From positions 303,336 to 367,335 of the forward strand of contig JAREIK010002965.1 in the NCBI GenBank assembly GCA_029783825.1: a DNA stretch of 64,000 nt, read 5' to 3'. Position numbers and translations under genes: made by a program. Below are positions 1-12,762 of the stretch, piece by piece. The notes below the pieces were generated by a model. It was not told the origin of the DNA. It saw only the letters and a program-made list of their open reading frames with translations, and did not search any database. Position 1 is the first letter of the stretch, and each line of letters starts with the position of its first letter. This stretch comes from Sapria himalayana. Lineage: Eukaryota > Streptophyta > Magnoliopsida > Malpighiales > Rafflesiaceae.

Positions 1-690
1 TGAGGCTAAGATTCAGGCTTCCAACTAGAACAGTGACTAGATAAAGTTCCCAAATAATCTCTAGAGAGGAAAGCTTACTTTACACTTGATGTAAGTTTGG
101 AATGTGGGGATTCCCATGAGCCATACTTTTCCAGCCTCGCCGCCTATTTTCTAGATCATACTTTGCATCTCTGTGATAATGTACTCTACAATGTTGTTAC
201 ATGTTTGTCAACCATAATTTGGTCAGATATCATAGACCATTTAAGATCACCACATATAAAATACCTTCTCTACTTGAATAACCATCTACGATGCACTTAA
301 ACTCTATAAATTTCTGGTCAACATCTACATTTGAATGTTTCCTTATAAAGAACAGAGGAAATGTTACTAATCTAACCCATTTCCATTTTCTCCCTCACTC
401 CTCTTATTACACTCTCTATGCTTGCCACACACTCTCCCTTAATCATGATGTTTCTTTTCTTCATCTCCATCACATGTAAAACCCTCATCACATCTTCGGT
501 CTTTGTTAGTGTTTCTAATGGTGAGCTTAAGTTCTTCCTCGATGGTTAAAATTGACAGAAAGAAAGAAATGGAGGAGAAGAGTTGGCTGTGGTGAATGGT
601 TTTATGGATTCTTATGAATTCCTAGGAACTAGAGTGATATTTGCAGCGGCAGCCATGGTGGTGGATGTACTTCTGGAACAAATATCCATG
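1..690 (-). pseudogene. SMXL/D53-like (SMAX1-LIKE) gene fragment, copy in E1
   Basis: This is the E1 copy of the fragment described for E2 at 53330-54060. The minus strand of about 240-260 encodes the equivalent of the YVGDLKW motif, but a C is missing in the CACC run compared with E2, so the frame is broken here. Further base changes interrupt every frame. The region continues left beyond position 1. It is a single copy here, whereas E2 has part of it duplicated. In plants SMXL proteins are ClpB-related nuclear repressors of strigolactone and karrikin signalling. This piece could not encode one. Confidence 0.55.
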
Positions 691-1040
691 GATATGGCTT
701 ATTTAACCTTATTTTTCACTAAGTTGGATTCCACACTCTCCCATTATTCCCAATGCCTGCATTTTAAAATTTTTAAAATTTAATAGCCGGCATTCACAAC
801 GCCACCTTTGATTTTTAAAATTCAATAGAGTGGCAATGACCGTCGTTTACAATGACACAAATTTGGATGTTGTTTCCAGACATATAGTTTGATAATATTT
901 TTCAAACTAGCATTATATTTTGGATTTTTTATTTAAAATGTATTATTTCCATACAAAACTTATTAGAAAGTGCAAACAAAATGGAAATGAAATTTGGAAT
1001 ACAACATGCTGCATGGTATTGAATTTTTGTACACTAGTAG

Positions 1041-1229
1041 GTTCATATAGGAATCCACCGAAGCAAGGAAAACTAAAAGAAACCATAGAAAAAAAATGAG
1101 AAAAAATGCAATTCATAGGAAAAGAACACAAGGTTGCTCACCTTTGTATTCCATTCCCCAATTGAGTATTTCAATGACCGTCTTCCCAGTCAAGTTGTTA
1201 AGAAAAGGCTTGGGATTAACGGGGATGGT
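1041..1229 (-). pseudogene. snRNP SmF gene fragment (two exons and an intron), copy in E1
   Basis: The minus-strand exon 1142-1229 (88 bp) matches the SmF Sm1 start, with residues resembling the family pattern [16 protein letters not shown] and then VIVKLxWGMEYKG. It ends at a GTGAGC donor (plus-strand gctcac, 1136-1141). A second exon piece near 1041-1073 carries the degenerate VDSYMN region. SmF is a core Sm-ring protein of spliceosomal snRNPs. The rest of the gene (QLANTEEYIDG onward) is absent, so this is a captured 5' fragment. The exon boundaries coincide exactly with those in E2. Confidence 0.75.
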
Positions 1230-1950
1230 CTGGAATATTCAGTAATAAAAAAACTAATAAACGGTGGTAAATTGCACGTATGCATTAGATATTTATCTAC
1301 ATTTACTTAAAATGCATAGGCATGCATTTATGCAATATACATGCATACATCATGAATATAGAATAACTATATGTGTCCAAATACACACACGTGCATACAG
1401 ACATGCACACACATATGCACACACTATTTTCCTATTTTCTCATATTTCTTTATCTTGTCCATATATTACACCTTTTAGTTGAACTGAACTATTGATGCAT
1501 GAAAATGGTAATAACCAAAAATCAAATTTTTTTTCTAATCTACATATCCCACGTGATCTATAATTTATTATTATATTTTTTGCTTGAGAAAATTGTAAGA
1601 AAACTTTTTTTATGAAAAATAAATGACCATTTGAAAGAATATTTGATTGTTGTAAATATGAATAGTTAATCTTGCTTTGATGCACGAGAAATTAAAAGCT
1701 AGTATTAATATCATTCATGAAAGTAAAAAATCTATGAATATTATGTACACAAAAAATTGTATCAAACAAGAAAATTTGATTACTACTTCATAGAAATGTT
1801 CTTTTAACCTCTCATTATCATCATCAATGAAATCTTATCTCAATACTATTTTGAACAAACATTACTCTAACCATAAGAACATGAGTTCAATCAACAAGAA
1901 TACCAAATATACTTCTCCAAGATTCTTGTCAAATCACCTATCATCATGTT
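1230..1950. other. spacer inside the captured block of E1
   Basis: AT-rich sequence collinear with E2 at about 55160-55850. It holds a short CA/TG-rich stretch (1375-1425) and poly-T and poly-A runs. I see no coding similarity. It may be intronic or flanking DNA captured together with the SmF and enolase fragments. Confidence 0.5.
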
Positions 1951-1954
1951 CGAG

Positions 1955-2275
1955 TAGATGTCTTACCGGCACTCCATTTCCATTATAATAGCCCATCCAG
2001 CTTCTCTGCACAACTTCACAGTTTCAATGCATTCAATTTGTCACGATGTAATCTGGTTCACCTTGATAAGAAGGGTATATGGCCTATCCAAGCAACCAAA
2101 TCAAATTAAAAACAAAAAAAAAGACAAAAACTTTCACAGCTCAATGCTATGCCAAGCCTGTTACGAACTCATTGAGAAATCAACATCTTGCCTCTTGCTT
2201 GTATCTGAGGTTGTAAAGAATCTGATCCAGCTCATAAAATTTAGATTCAGCAACATCCACCTCTATGGGTCACAT
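1955..2275 (-). pseudogene. enolase gene fragment, copy in E1
   Basis: On the minus strand, near 2215-2260, the sequence encodes VDVAESKFYE, which matches the enolase motif M/L-DVAASEFY. After an interruption, about 2070-1960 encodes LLIKVNQI followed by ECIETVKLCREAGWAIIM. This matches the enolase stretch LLLKVNQIGxxTExIxAxxxxxxAGWGVM, which includes the active-site lysine region. The sequence between these parts in a full enolase (the DPF(D/A)xDDW region) is missing. The SHRSGETED motif that should follow GWGVM is degenerate and there are stop codons. Enolase converts 2-phosphoglycerate to phosphoenolpyruvate; this remnant cannot. Confidence 0.6.
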
Positions 2276-2700
2276 ATGGCATTGATATAGTTGGAATCGA
2301 AACTTAAACCTTGTGAGCAATGATTTCAATAACACACAGTGGGAGTGCGATGGTTTTGATAACATACAGTGAGTATGAAAAGATTTGCATAGCAAACAAT
2401 GCATGGGTAACCGTGGTAGCTAGTGCATAGTGGATGCACTCCTTCTAGGGGTTTATAGCTCTTTCCAACACACATCCCCCTAGAGTTTAGCTTTCCCTGG
2501 GGTCGCTTTTGATTCCATGTAAAACATTAAATCACACAACATAAAATAAATATAATACACTTGATGAATAACCGCATACAAATAATGCCCTTATATAACA
2601 TGTTATTTTTATTAGGGCAACTCATAGGATGAATAATTTGTATTACACTCTCAAAGTGTACCTCTGTGTGCTAGGCATGCCTTGATGTGTAAGACATGCT
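2276..2700. other. captured DNA of unknown origin in E1
   Basis: Collinear with E2 at about 56225-56630. It contains TTTGATTCCATG at about 2509-2520, a weak match to the reverse complement of a copia-type primer-binding site. I saw no second LTR, no clear LTR ends and no coding signal, so no mobile-element call is made. Confidence 0.4.
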
Positions 2701-2794
2701 AATTCTTCCTCCAAAAAGCTATCAATTGATAAAGTAGAGAACATGGCACCCAGCAAAACATAAGCAATATCACAAACATTGTGCTCATCAATAA

Positions 2795-2935
2795 GATAGT
2801 TATATATAGTATATATGTACATATAATATTATAGTGTATATGTACATATACTAAGTATATATGTACATATATACTATAGTATACATGTACATATATACTA
2901 TAGTATAAATACATATACACTGCAATATATATGAA
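2795..2935. repeat. palindromic TATATGTACATATA minisatellite (E1)
   Basis: Imperfect repeats built on TATATGTACATATA and ACTATAGTAT, each nearly self-complementary. The same repeat type is in E2 (56755-56875) and, as a longer array, in the 3' region of E3 (40790-41130). Confidence 0.75.
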
Positions 2936-3087
2936 TTTCTTATATAGATATAGAATAGCCGGTATAGATATAGATATAGAACAACAGGTGAAGTATTATC
3001 CCATTTATACTTCACAAAGAAGCCACAAAACATCACTATCAACATTAATAAGAAATGCAAATATTATTTAAATTTTTGAAAATATAT

Positions 3088-3360
3088 CTAAAAACTCTTA
3101 GTGGAAAACTTGGAAGACAAGCGACGAGCTAGGCTTGGCGCATCAAAGTTCGCACATTGCCTCCCCGCAACCAGAACTCTCTTGCTCCCAAGGCCTATAA
3201 AGGGGTAGCTCTGCCCCACCACCCACTGCAGCAACATGCTCCCATGTGGTTTTTTTAGAATGTTTCTTCCCCTCTCCGTATGCTTGCACCAATGATTTTG
3301 ATTGCTTAGCTTCATTGTATTAGTCCATCAACCCTGTAGCTTCTGCTACCATATGGTTCC
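3088..3360 (-). pseudogene. unrecognised captured coding-like segment b (E1)
   Basis: The minus strand has an open stretch from 3315 containing SNQNHWCKHTERGRN and, at its end, RQCANFDAPSLARRLSSKF. The E2 copy (57030-57350) keeps the same residues in places but with frameshifts. Base composition is richer in G+C than the surroundings, as for the recognised captured exons. I do not recognise the source gene. Confidence 0.4.
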
Positions 3361-3489
3361 TCACATGGTTCGAAGTAAGGACTGTCACTTCATTGTATGC
3401 GTCAACGTAACTAAAGAACAATTCAATATGCACTCTATAAAAACAATATGCACTCCATAAAAACAATACACATGCAAAGAAAATAAGAT

Positions 3490-3843
3490 GAACTAAAAGT
3501 TAAAAATTAGATGTTTTGTCTTCCAAATATAAAAAAAAAGCAAATGGCTACAAAATTTGCAAACTTCATATAGCAAGACATCTTGACTCACCTTCTTCCT
3601 AGCTATTCTCACTCCTCTTATTTTCATTCTCATCAGCAGGGGATACATCGATGTGCTAGTTATGTAGTATGTGGATTTGCACCCACCACAACCCCATTGA
3701 TAGTCAGAGTTCCTCATGTTCAGCTCGTTGTCATCCCTTACACTATGAACATGCAAGAGGGGGAGAACAAGCCGAATGAACACATTTAATAGAATTTCAT
3801 TAGCAATCTTTATGGAAATTAACAATTCAATAGTTTAATTCCA
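3490..3843 (-). pseudogene. unrecognised captured coding-like segment a (E1)
   Basis: The minus strand from 3825 to 3493 is open in one frame and includes DYQWGCGGC. Another frame, better kept in E2, reads IDVSPADENENKRSENS. Which frame was ancestral is unclear. It abuts the point near 3844-3850 where similarity to the CACTA backbone resumes (CCAATAA on the plus strand). No family assigned. Confidence 0.35.
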
Positions 3844-4489
3844 CCAATAACCAATAAAAAGTAGTCATAGATCTAAATAGTGACAATGCAAATCTGTACG
3901 AAATAAGAGTGTCAAGAACAAACCTAAGCCTACGTGGGACTTGAATTTTTGTGTTCATCTCACAACTTCAGAAGCTAACATGCTATTCCTAGCATCAGGA
4001 GGACAAGCCAAGCCTTTTATATACCTATAATAGGCTAAAACTCTACTAAAAATATTTGGGTGCACACAAACATATTCATAGATATATAAAAATAGTAATT
4101 ATAGACATAACAACATGAATCTAAGTTGATAGTCATACAACTTCAACAAATATCTAAAAATTGGCCAGCAATGATGTTTAAAGAGAGAGTGTGTGCAAAA
4201 ATAAAATGTTTCCGTAATATTAAAGATAATAGAAGCTTTGCCTTCTTTAATCCTACTGAGATCGGTAAAGATGGGACCCATCTATAGGAAGGACTATGGC
4301 AATGTCTAAAGGCTTTGAATAAGAATTATTTTATGCCTCTCACATCAAATGTCCTACAAAGATTCATGATTAGGTTAATCGGAAAAGCAAAGAACAAAAC
4401 TTGAATGAAGAAAAATGATACCTCCAAAAAAAATCTCATCTTGTTTAGCTATACATAGACAAAAATAAAAAATAATTCAGAAATAATTC

Positions 4490-5486
4490 TGATACAAAAT
4501 TATCCTCATTATTAGTTGGTGCATTTGTGCTAGCCTCTTCTACATTGTTTGCATTTGGATCTTGAAATGTTATATGTCGCATTAATGCCACTAACTATGA
4601 CTCCATATAGTACATCTGTTGTTGTATTTAATTCTTAATTTCTTTCATTTCATCATTCATTTCTATCATCTGGTAATTCATTTCTTTAATTTCTTGCATT
4701 TCTTCCTTCAAATGTCTAGTCTGCTCAAATATATCTTATTTATTTCCTACATTTCTTCCTTCAAATGAGATATCTGCTCATCCTTCTCTTTCACCTTTGT
4801 CTCCATAACTACAAAACTTTTATTTGTTTCTATTATTTGTTGTTCGACCACCTCATCCACCATTGTTGTGATAGATAAATTAAAAGCATGACTACTACAA
4901 AAAAATGCCAGTCCCTTCAAGCCGATGTCGTACACTTACTGCTTCTTATGACATTCTATGGTCTCCAAATAGATAGGATCATAGGCAATTGGTTGAAGAT
5001 CCATAGAACCCTATACTTGTTGAGAAGCAACTGACACACATTCCTCCATGAATTCTTGTGATAAAATAGAGAAAAATACTATTCTAGATATACATAAAAT
5101 AAATTTAATGTTTTGCATTCTAAACAACTTTCAAATTTTACGGTAGTATCATAAAATTATATTAATATAATAGATTCTTATAGTAATCATATGAGACTTT
5201 TTGTCAACAAACTGATAATCCTCTTTCTCTACATGCATCTTTTTGAAAATCTCATAAAAATTGGGATCACGACCCAATTCTCCAGCCTATATAATGTATT
5301 TATTAAGTTAAAAAATAACAAATGTTAAAAAATTTTAACAAAATTAATAAAACCATGCACAAATTTGATTTATTTAAACTATTAGGATAACCACTAAATA
5401 TATAAATGTTTTAAATTTTAAAATTGTACCAGATTTCAAGCATGCTCAATGCTCGACTTTGAGCTTCATGTGTGGCAATACATTTC
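4490..5486 (-). pseudogene. remnant of CACTA second gene (plant Ptta/En-Spm type), E1
   Basis: Reading the minus strand, 5290-5170 encodes AGELGRDPNFYEIFKKMHV followed by a FVDKKS motif typical of plant Ptta/En-Spm proteins. An intron-like AT-rich gap follows. Then 4935-4747 encodes a segment beginning YDIGLKGLAFF and ending in a charged coiled coil (VMETKVKEKDEQISHLKEEM). The same parts lie in E3 at 39060-39840 on the plus strand. The N-terminal half is deleted: similarity to E3 starts abruptly at about 5486. Stops interrupt the coiled coil below 4747. Confidence 0.8.
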
Positions 5487-6588
5487 TATACCTAGTCATG
5501 CTGATCTTTAGAGATAAAAACTTATTTTTGGCTCTAAAGATCAACTCGGATTGGGGGGTACTTTAGAGATAAATTTAACTCGATTATATAGTTCTTATAA
5601 ACTTCAATAGGGGTGAATATCTCTATATTTATCTTTAAATATCAATTTATTTTCATTTAAATATTATGAAAAATTAGTAATTTTTTTATAATTTAAAATT
5701 TTCAAATTTTTTAGTACTTATTTTTTAAAAAAATTCCTTTAGGCGTAAAACCATTTTTTATAGTTAAAATAATATTAATATTTAATAGTTTTTTCGTTAA
5801 TTATTAAATTTTTAATATACAATGAATTATTTAATCTTTTTATTAGTAGAAATTTTAATATATGTTGATTTATTTTTTAAAATATCTTTAAAAATTTTAA
5901 AAATTATAGAATTAATAGTTTAATGTAATTGTAATCTTAATTAATAGTTATTGTAGTATTTATAATAGTTATTGTAGTCTTTATTAATATTAAATTTTTT
6001 GTTTTTATATATTTTTTAAATTATTTGTTTATAATAACCTATTTTAATTAATATAAGAGTAGAATGTGTATTTCAATGATCGCTCATCAATAGACCATTG
6101 AATACATACCTTTAATATACAAAATTAAATAAAATATTAAAACAAATAACATATAAAAAAAATTAAATAATTAAATTGTGATGAAAATTATCCCCAACCC
6201 AAATAGTTAGGGAAAAATCCCTAACTAAATGGATATATTTTGTGAAAAATAAAATTAAAGAAATAATCACTTGCAATAAAATATAAAAAGTAAAAAAAAT
6301 TTAGATAATTATTTAGTGATAGATTTTTTCTCGATCTAATTAGCTAGGGATATACCATCACTCAATCCATCGCTAAATTCCATACTTTTTTTTTGTGTAG
6401 AAATCTACGAAAATATTAGCAACAAAATATTTTCAATCCAACATTTCCATCACTAATCTATTGGAAAATTTTAATTTAATGTAAAATCAAAAATTCTTTG
6501 TTATTACCTAGCTAATCCCTCGCTAATTAGGTTGGGATTTTAGCCCTAGCAAAATTTCTCTAGCTAAATCAATATTTTCTGGTAGTGC
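5487..6588 (-). repeat. CACTA 5' subterminal region and terminal inverted repeat (E1)
   Basis: Very AT-rich, non-coding. The last 450 bp hold many variants of TAGCTAGGGA/TCCCTAGCTA and GCTAATCC in both orientations, the usual arrangement of binding motifs for the second CACTA protein. The tip at 6588 is CACTACCAGAAAATATTG on the minus strand. It is followed at once by the GATA array. Confidence 0.75.
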
Positions 6589-6593
6589 ATATA

Positions 6594-8554
6594 GCTATAT
6601 AGATAGATAGACAAATACATTGATAGATAGATAGATAAAAAATAGATAGATTGATTGAATGATTGATAGTTAGATAGATAGACATATAAATAGATAGATA
6701 GATTGATTAATTGATTGATAGAAAGATTGATAGACAGATTGATAGACAAATAAATAGTTTATTGATAGAAAGATAGATTGACACATAGATAGACAAGTAG
6801 AAATATAAATAGATAGAGAGATATATAGACAGATAGATAGATAGACAAATTGAAAGATAGAAAGATAGATAGACATATATATATAGACAAATAAATAGGT
6901 AGATAGATAGATAGATAGGTCAATAGATAGATAGACAAACAGATAGATAGATAGATAGACAAATAGATAAAAAGATAGATAGACATATAGATAGACAAAG
7001 CGATAGACAAATAGTTAGACAAATAGTTAGACAAATAGATAGATAGTTAGAAAGATATATAAATAGAGAGATAGACAGAATGACAAATTAATATACAGAT
7101 AGATAGAATGATAGATAGAAAGATAGACAAATATATAAACAAATAGATAGATAGACCGATCGATAAATAGATGGAAAAATAGATAGACAGATAGACTGAC
7201 AAATAGATATACATATAGATAGACTGATTTATAGAAGGATAGATATACTGATAGATAGAATGCTAGATAGATAGATAAATAGATAGATAGATACACAAAT
7301 AGAATGATTGACAAATAGATAGACAATTAGATATATAGATAGATAGATATATATATATAAATATAGTGATAGATAAATTGATTGATAGATAGTTAGATAG
7401 ACAAATAGATAGAAAAATAGATATGTAGATATATAGTTAGCTAGAAAGATAGATTGACAAATTGATAGAAACATAGATAGATAAATTGATAGAGAGATAA
7501 GTAGATAAATAGATAGAGAGATAGATTGATAGATAGACAAATAGATAGATAGATTCTTAAAAAGATTGAAATATAGAATGATAGATAGATTGATAAATAA
7601 ATTTATAAACAAATTGATAGACTAGTAGATAGACAGATATATTGACAGAAAGATAAACTGATAGATACAAAGATAGATACAAAGATAGATACAAAGATAG
7701 ATAAATAGAGATATTAGATTGATATATATATATATAGATAAATAGACAAATAGATAAAGAGAGAAAGATTGATAAAAACATAAATACATAGATATATAGA
7801 TTGATTGATTGATAGATAGATGGATGGATAGATAGACAAATAGATAAACAGATAGATTGACATATTAATAGATAGATAGGTAGATAGATAGATAAGTAGA
7901 TAGGTTGAAAGACAAATAGATAGATAGAATGATATATAGATTAATAGATTGATTGATACATAGATTGCTAGATAGATTTACAGAGAGATTGTTAGAAATA
8001 TAGATAGACAGAAAGATAGATAAATATATAAATAGATATGCAGATAGATAAATAGATAGATAGATAGATATATAGTTAGATAGATAAATAGATAGATAGA
8101 TAGATAGAGAGAAAGATATAAGATAGATAGATAGAAAGATATATAGATAGATAGACAAATAGATAGACATGTAGATATATATATATATAGATAAATAGAT
8201 AGATAGATAGAGAAATAGAAAGACATGAGATAGACAAATAGATCAATATATTGATAGATAGATAGGTAGATAGATAGATAGATAGACAGACAGATTGAAA
8301 GATAGATAGATATAAAGATAGATAGATAGACAAATGGATAAATTTATTTATAGAAAGATAGAGAAATAAATATACACATTAACAGACAGATAAACAAATA
8401 GAAAGAAAGATAGATATATAGATAGATAGATAGATAGATAGAAGTGATAGATAGATAGAATGATTGATTTATAGATAGATTGATTGATAGATAAATAGAC
8501 ATACATATAAAATGAATGAATGATTGATAGATAGATAGATATACAAATTGATTG

Positions 8555-8622
<68 letters not shown>

Positions 8623-9052
8623 ACTGACATATTGATAGATAGAATGATTGATATAAATACTGATAAATAGTTAGATAAATAAAGAAATTGATAGATATAT
8701 AGATATATAGATTGATTGATTATTAATAGATTAATAGTGAGATTGATTTTTCAAATAGATAAGAAGACAAATATTAAGAAAGAAAAATAGATTGATTGAT
8801 TGATTTGTCGACAGATAGATAGATTGATTGATTGATAGATTAATAAAAAGTTTGATAGATAGATTGATAAAGAGATTTATAGATAGATTAATAGAAAGAT
8901 AGAATTAAAGATAGATACAGAAAAAGATAGATAGATTGAAAGACAGATATTTAGATATGTAGATAGATAAATAGATAGAAAGATAGATAAATAGATAGAT
9001 AGATAAATAGATAATTTGATAGTTAGATAGATTATTAGATAAAGAGATAAAG

Positions 9053-9089
<37 letters not shown>

Positions 9090-9662
9090 AATAGATAGAT
9101 TGATAGTTAGATTGTTTTATTGATTGTCTGATAGATAAATAGATTTATAGATATAAAAATACATAGGTAGTTAAATAGACAAATAGATAGAAAAATAGAT
9201 AGTTATATAGATAGACAAATAAATAAATAAATAAATAAAAAAATAAATAAATAAATATATATATATATATATAGATTGATAGATAGATTGATAAAGAGAT
9301 TGAATGAAAGATAGATATACAATAAGATTGTTAGATATATAGATAGAAAGATAGATAGCTAGATAGATAGATAGATAGATAATTAGATAGATAGGTAGCT
9401 AAATAGATAGATAGACAGATAGATAGACATATAGATAAACAAATAGACAGATAGACATATAAATATATTAATAAACAAATTGATAAACATATAGATATAT
9501 AGATAGATAGATAGATTAATAGATAAATTGATTTAAAGATTGATAGACATATTGATAGATAGATAGATATATAGATTTATAGAGAGATTAAAATATAAAA
9601 AGATAGAAAGATAGATAAATAGATATATAGATAGAGTGTTATACACATTTTTAGACAAATAG

Positions 9663-9698
<36 letters not shown>

Positions 9699-10090
9699 AT
9701 AAATAGATAGATAGAAAGATAGATAGAGAGATATTTAGATAGATAGATAGATACAATGATAGATAAATAGATTGATTAATAGACTGATAGATAGATAGAT
9801 AAATAAACATATATATAGATAATAAGATAGACATATATAAAGACAAATAGATAAATAGATATATAGATAAATAGACAGATAGATAGTTAGATAGAAAGAT
9901 ATGTAAATAGATAGATAGACAGATAGAAAAATAGATACACAAATAGAGATGATATATAGATAGAAAGTTAGATACATCGATAACATAGATAGATTGATAG
10001 ACAAATTAATAGAATAATAGTTAGAAAGGTAGATCGATAGATAGAAAGAGAAAGATATAGATAAAAATATTAATAGATAGATAGACGTAC

Positions 10091-10141
<51 letters not shown>

Positions 10142-10761
10142 TAAATAGATAGATAAATACAAAGATTTATAGACAAATTGCTAGACAAATTGATAGATAG
10201 ATTGATAGACAGATAGATAAACATATTGATAGACAAATAGGTAGATAATTAGATAGTTAGATAGATTGACACAAAAATAGAAAGATAAATAGATAGACAA
10301 ATAGATAGACAGATAGATAGATAGATATAGATACACAGATAAATATACAGATTGATAGAAATATAGAGTGATAGATATATTAATAGATAGATATAAAGTT
10401 TGATAGATAGAAAGATAATATGATGGATAAATAGAAAGATATATACATCGAAAATTGATAGATAGAAAATAGATAGACAGATCATTACATAGAAAGATAG
10501 ATAAACAAATTGATATATAGATTCATAGATGATTGAATGATATAAAGATTTATAAACAAATTGATAGATTGATTGTTAGAGAAATTGATAGAATGATAGA
10601 TAGACATGTAGATAGTCATATAGATCAATAGAAAGATAGATGGACAAATAGATAGATAGATAGATATTTATATAGATAGATAGATAGACAAATAGATATA
10701 TAGATAGATAGAGAAAATTATAGAAAAATAGAATGATAGATATATACATCGACATATCGAT

Positions 10762-10796
<35 letters not shown>

Positions 10797-12762
10797 GATA
10801 GATAGATAGATAGATAGATAGACAGATAGATAGATAGACAGATAGATAGATAGACAGATAGATAGATAGATAGACAAATAGATAGACAGATAGATTCATT
10901 GATAGACAGACAGATAGATAGATAGACAGATAAATAGATAGATAGACAGACGGATAGACAGATAGATAGATAGACAAATAGATATATAGATAGAAAGTTA
11001 GATAGACTAAAAGATAGATTGATAGAAAGATAGATAGGCACGCAGATTCATAGATAGTTAGATAAATAAATAGATAGATAGATAGATAGAAGATAAATAG
11101 ACAAAAAGATAGACACATATATAGATAGATAGATAGACTAATAGATAAATAGAAAGATAGATAAACTAATAGATATATAGGTAGATAGATAGATAGATAG
11201 ATTAATAGATAGATAGCATAATTGATTGACATATAGATAGATAATTATATTGAAAGATAGATAGACAGATAAACTGATATTTAGATTGGTATTTATATAG
11301 ATAGAGAGATAGATAGTTTGTTAGATAGATAGATAGCTAGCTAGACAGACAATTTGATAGAAAGATCGATAGTCTTATTGATAGATAAATAGGTAGACAG
11401 ATAAATACATAGATAGATAGATAAATAGTTAGATTTATAGACAAATAGATATATAAATAGATTAACATATAAATAGACAAAAAGATAGGTAGATAAAAAG
11501 AAAGATAGATACATAGATAAATAGATATATAGATTTTTAGACAAGTAAATAGAGAGATAGATAATTGAGAGATAGACAAATAGATATATAGAATGATAGA
11601 TAGATATATAGATAAATTGATAGATATATAGATAAATAGATAGATAGATACCCGGATAAATAGATAGATAAATAGACAAATATATAAATAGAATATAGAT
11701 AAAAAGATAGACATATATATAGACATATAGTTAGATAAATAGTTAGACAAATAGATAGACAGATTGATATAAAAATAGTTAGACAAATAGATATATAGAT
11801 ATACAATTATATAAACAAATTTATAGACAAATAGATAGATAGATACATAGCTAGATAAATAGATAGATAGACATATAAATAGACATATAGATACATATAA
11901 TGATAGATAGATTGGTATATAGGCAGATATGCATACAAATAAAAAGTTGTATAGATAGATAAATATATAGACAAAATGATAGATATATAAAGAGATTGAT
12001 TTATATACACATTGATAAATATATTGATAGACCAATTGATAAATAGATTGATAGATTGATTGATAGACATATTGATAGAGAGATAGATAGATAGATTGAT
12101 ATGCATATTGATATACAAATAGATAGATAGATAGACAAATACATAGAGAGATAGATAGACAAATAGATATATAGAAAGATACATGATAAAATAGATAGAT
12201 AGAAAGATAAATAGAATGATTGATAATGTAATAAATAGACATATAGATAGACAATTAAATAAATAGATAGATACATATATATATAGAGAGATAAATAAAC
12301 AAAAAAGATTGACAGATTGATAAACATATAAATAGATAGATGGAAAGATAGATAGATAGAGACACATATAGATAGATAGATAGATATCTAGACCAACATA
12401 TAGATAGATAGATAGATATATAGAGAGATAGATAGATAGAGATAAAGATATATAGTTATACATACTGATAGACAGATAGACAGATAGACAGATAGATAGA
12501 TAGATAGATAGAATGTTAGAGAGATAGATAGAAGGATAGATAGATAGATTGATAGATAGATAGATATATAGATAGATATAAAGAATGATAAATACATCTA
12601 TAGACAAATAGGAGAAATACATAGACATATAGATAAATAGATAAATAGATAGACATATAGATAGATAGATTAATAGGTAGATAGATATATTGACAAATAT
12701 ATATACAGATAGATAGAAAAATAAATAGATAGAGAGACTGCCGGAAAGATAGATAGATAGAT
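6594..12762 (+). repeat. GATA tetranucleotide array 1 (6.2 kb)
   Basis: Almost unbroken degenerate (GATA)n on the plus strand, with GACA, GATT and AAAT variants. Embedded AT runs are at 8559-8619, 9255-9272, 9667-9692, 10095-10138 and 10767-10792. All long open frames in it translate to YLSI-type repeats and are artefacts of the 4-base period. A non-GATA landmark, GAGTGTTATACACATTTTT near 9634, recurs in array 4 near 63627, which shows common descent. Flanks: the CACTA E1 tip on the left, a hAT end on the right. Confidence 0.97.

Larger units (their letters stand above)
1..6588 (-). mobile_element. CACTA element E1, non-autonomous, 5' part (3' end lies left of the window)
   Basis: Its transposase-sense 5' end is at 6588, where the plus strand reads GGTAGTG, so the minus strand begins CACTACCAGAAAATATTG. 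Reading leftward come about 1.1 kb of 5' subterminal DNA with repeated TAGCTAGGGA-type motifs (6588-5487), a remnant of the second CACTA gene (5486-4500) and 3' region (4500-3850). All three match the plus-strand E3 at about 38885-40560 in reverse complement. A block of captured host DNA follows (3843 to 1). The whole first gene (tnp2) is missing, so E1 is a deletion derivative. It is collinear with E2 at 53352-60597. Strand and structure are seen in the sequence; dependence on a helper transposase is inferred. Confidence 0.85.

Noticed and set aside
97..479. Plus-strand open frames at the window start
   Set aside because: They are antisense to the SMXL-like fragment, which shows family motifs on the minus strand.
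6594..12762. CRISPR-like spaced repeats
   Set aside because: The repeats are a 4-base microsatellite with no constant repeat and unique spacer pattern, and this is a plant nuclear genome.
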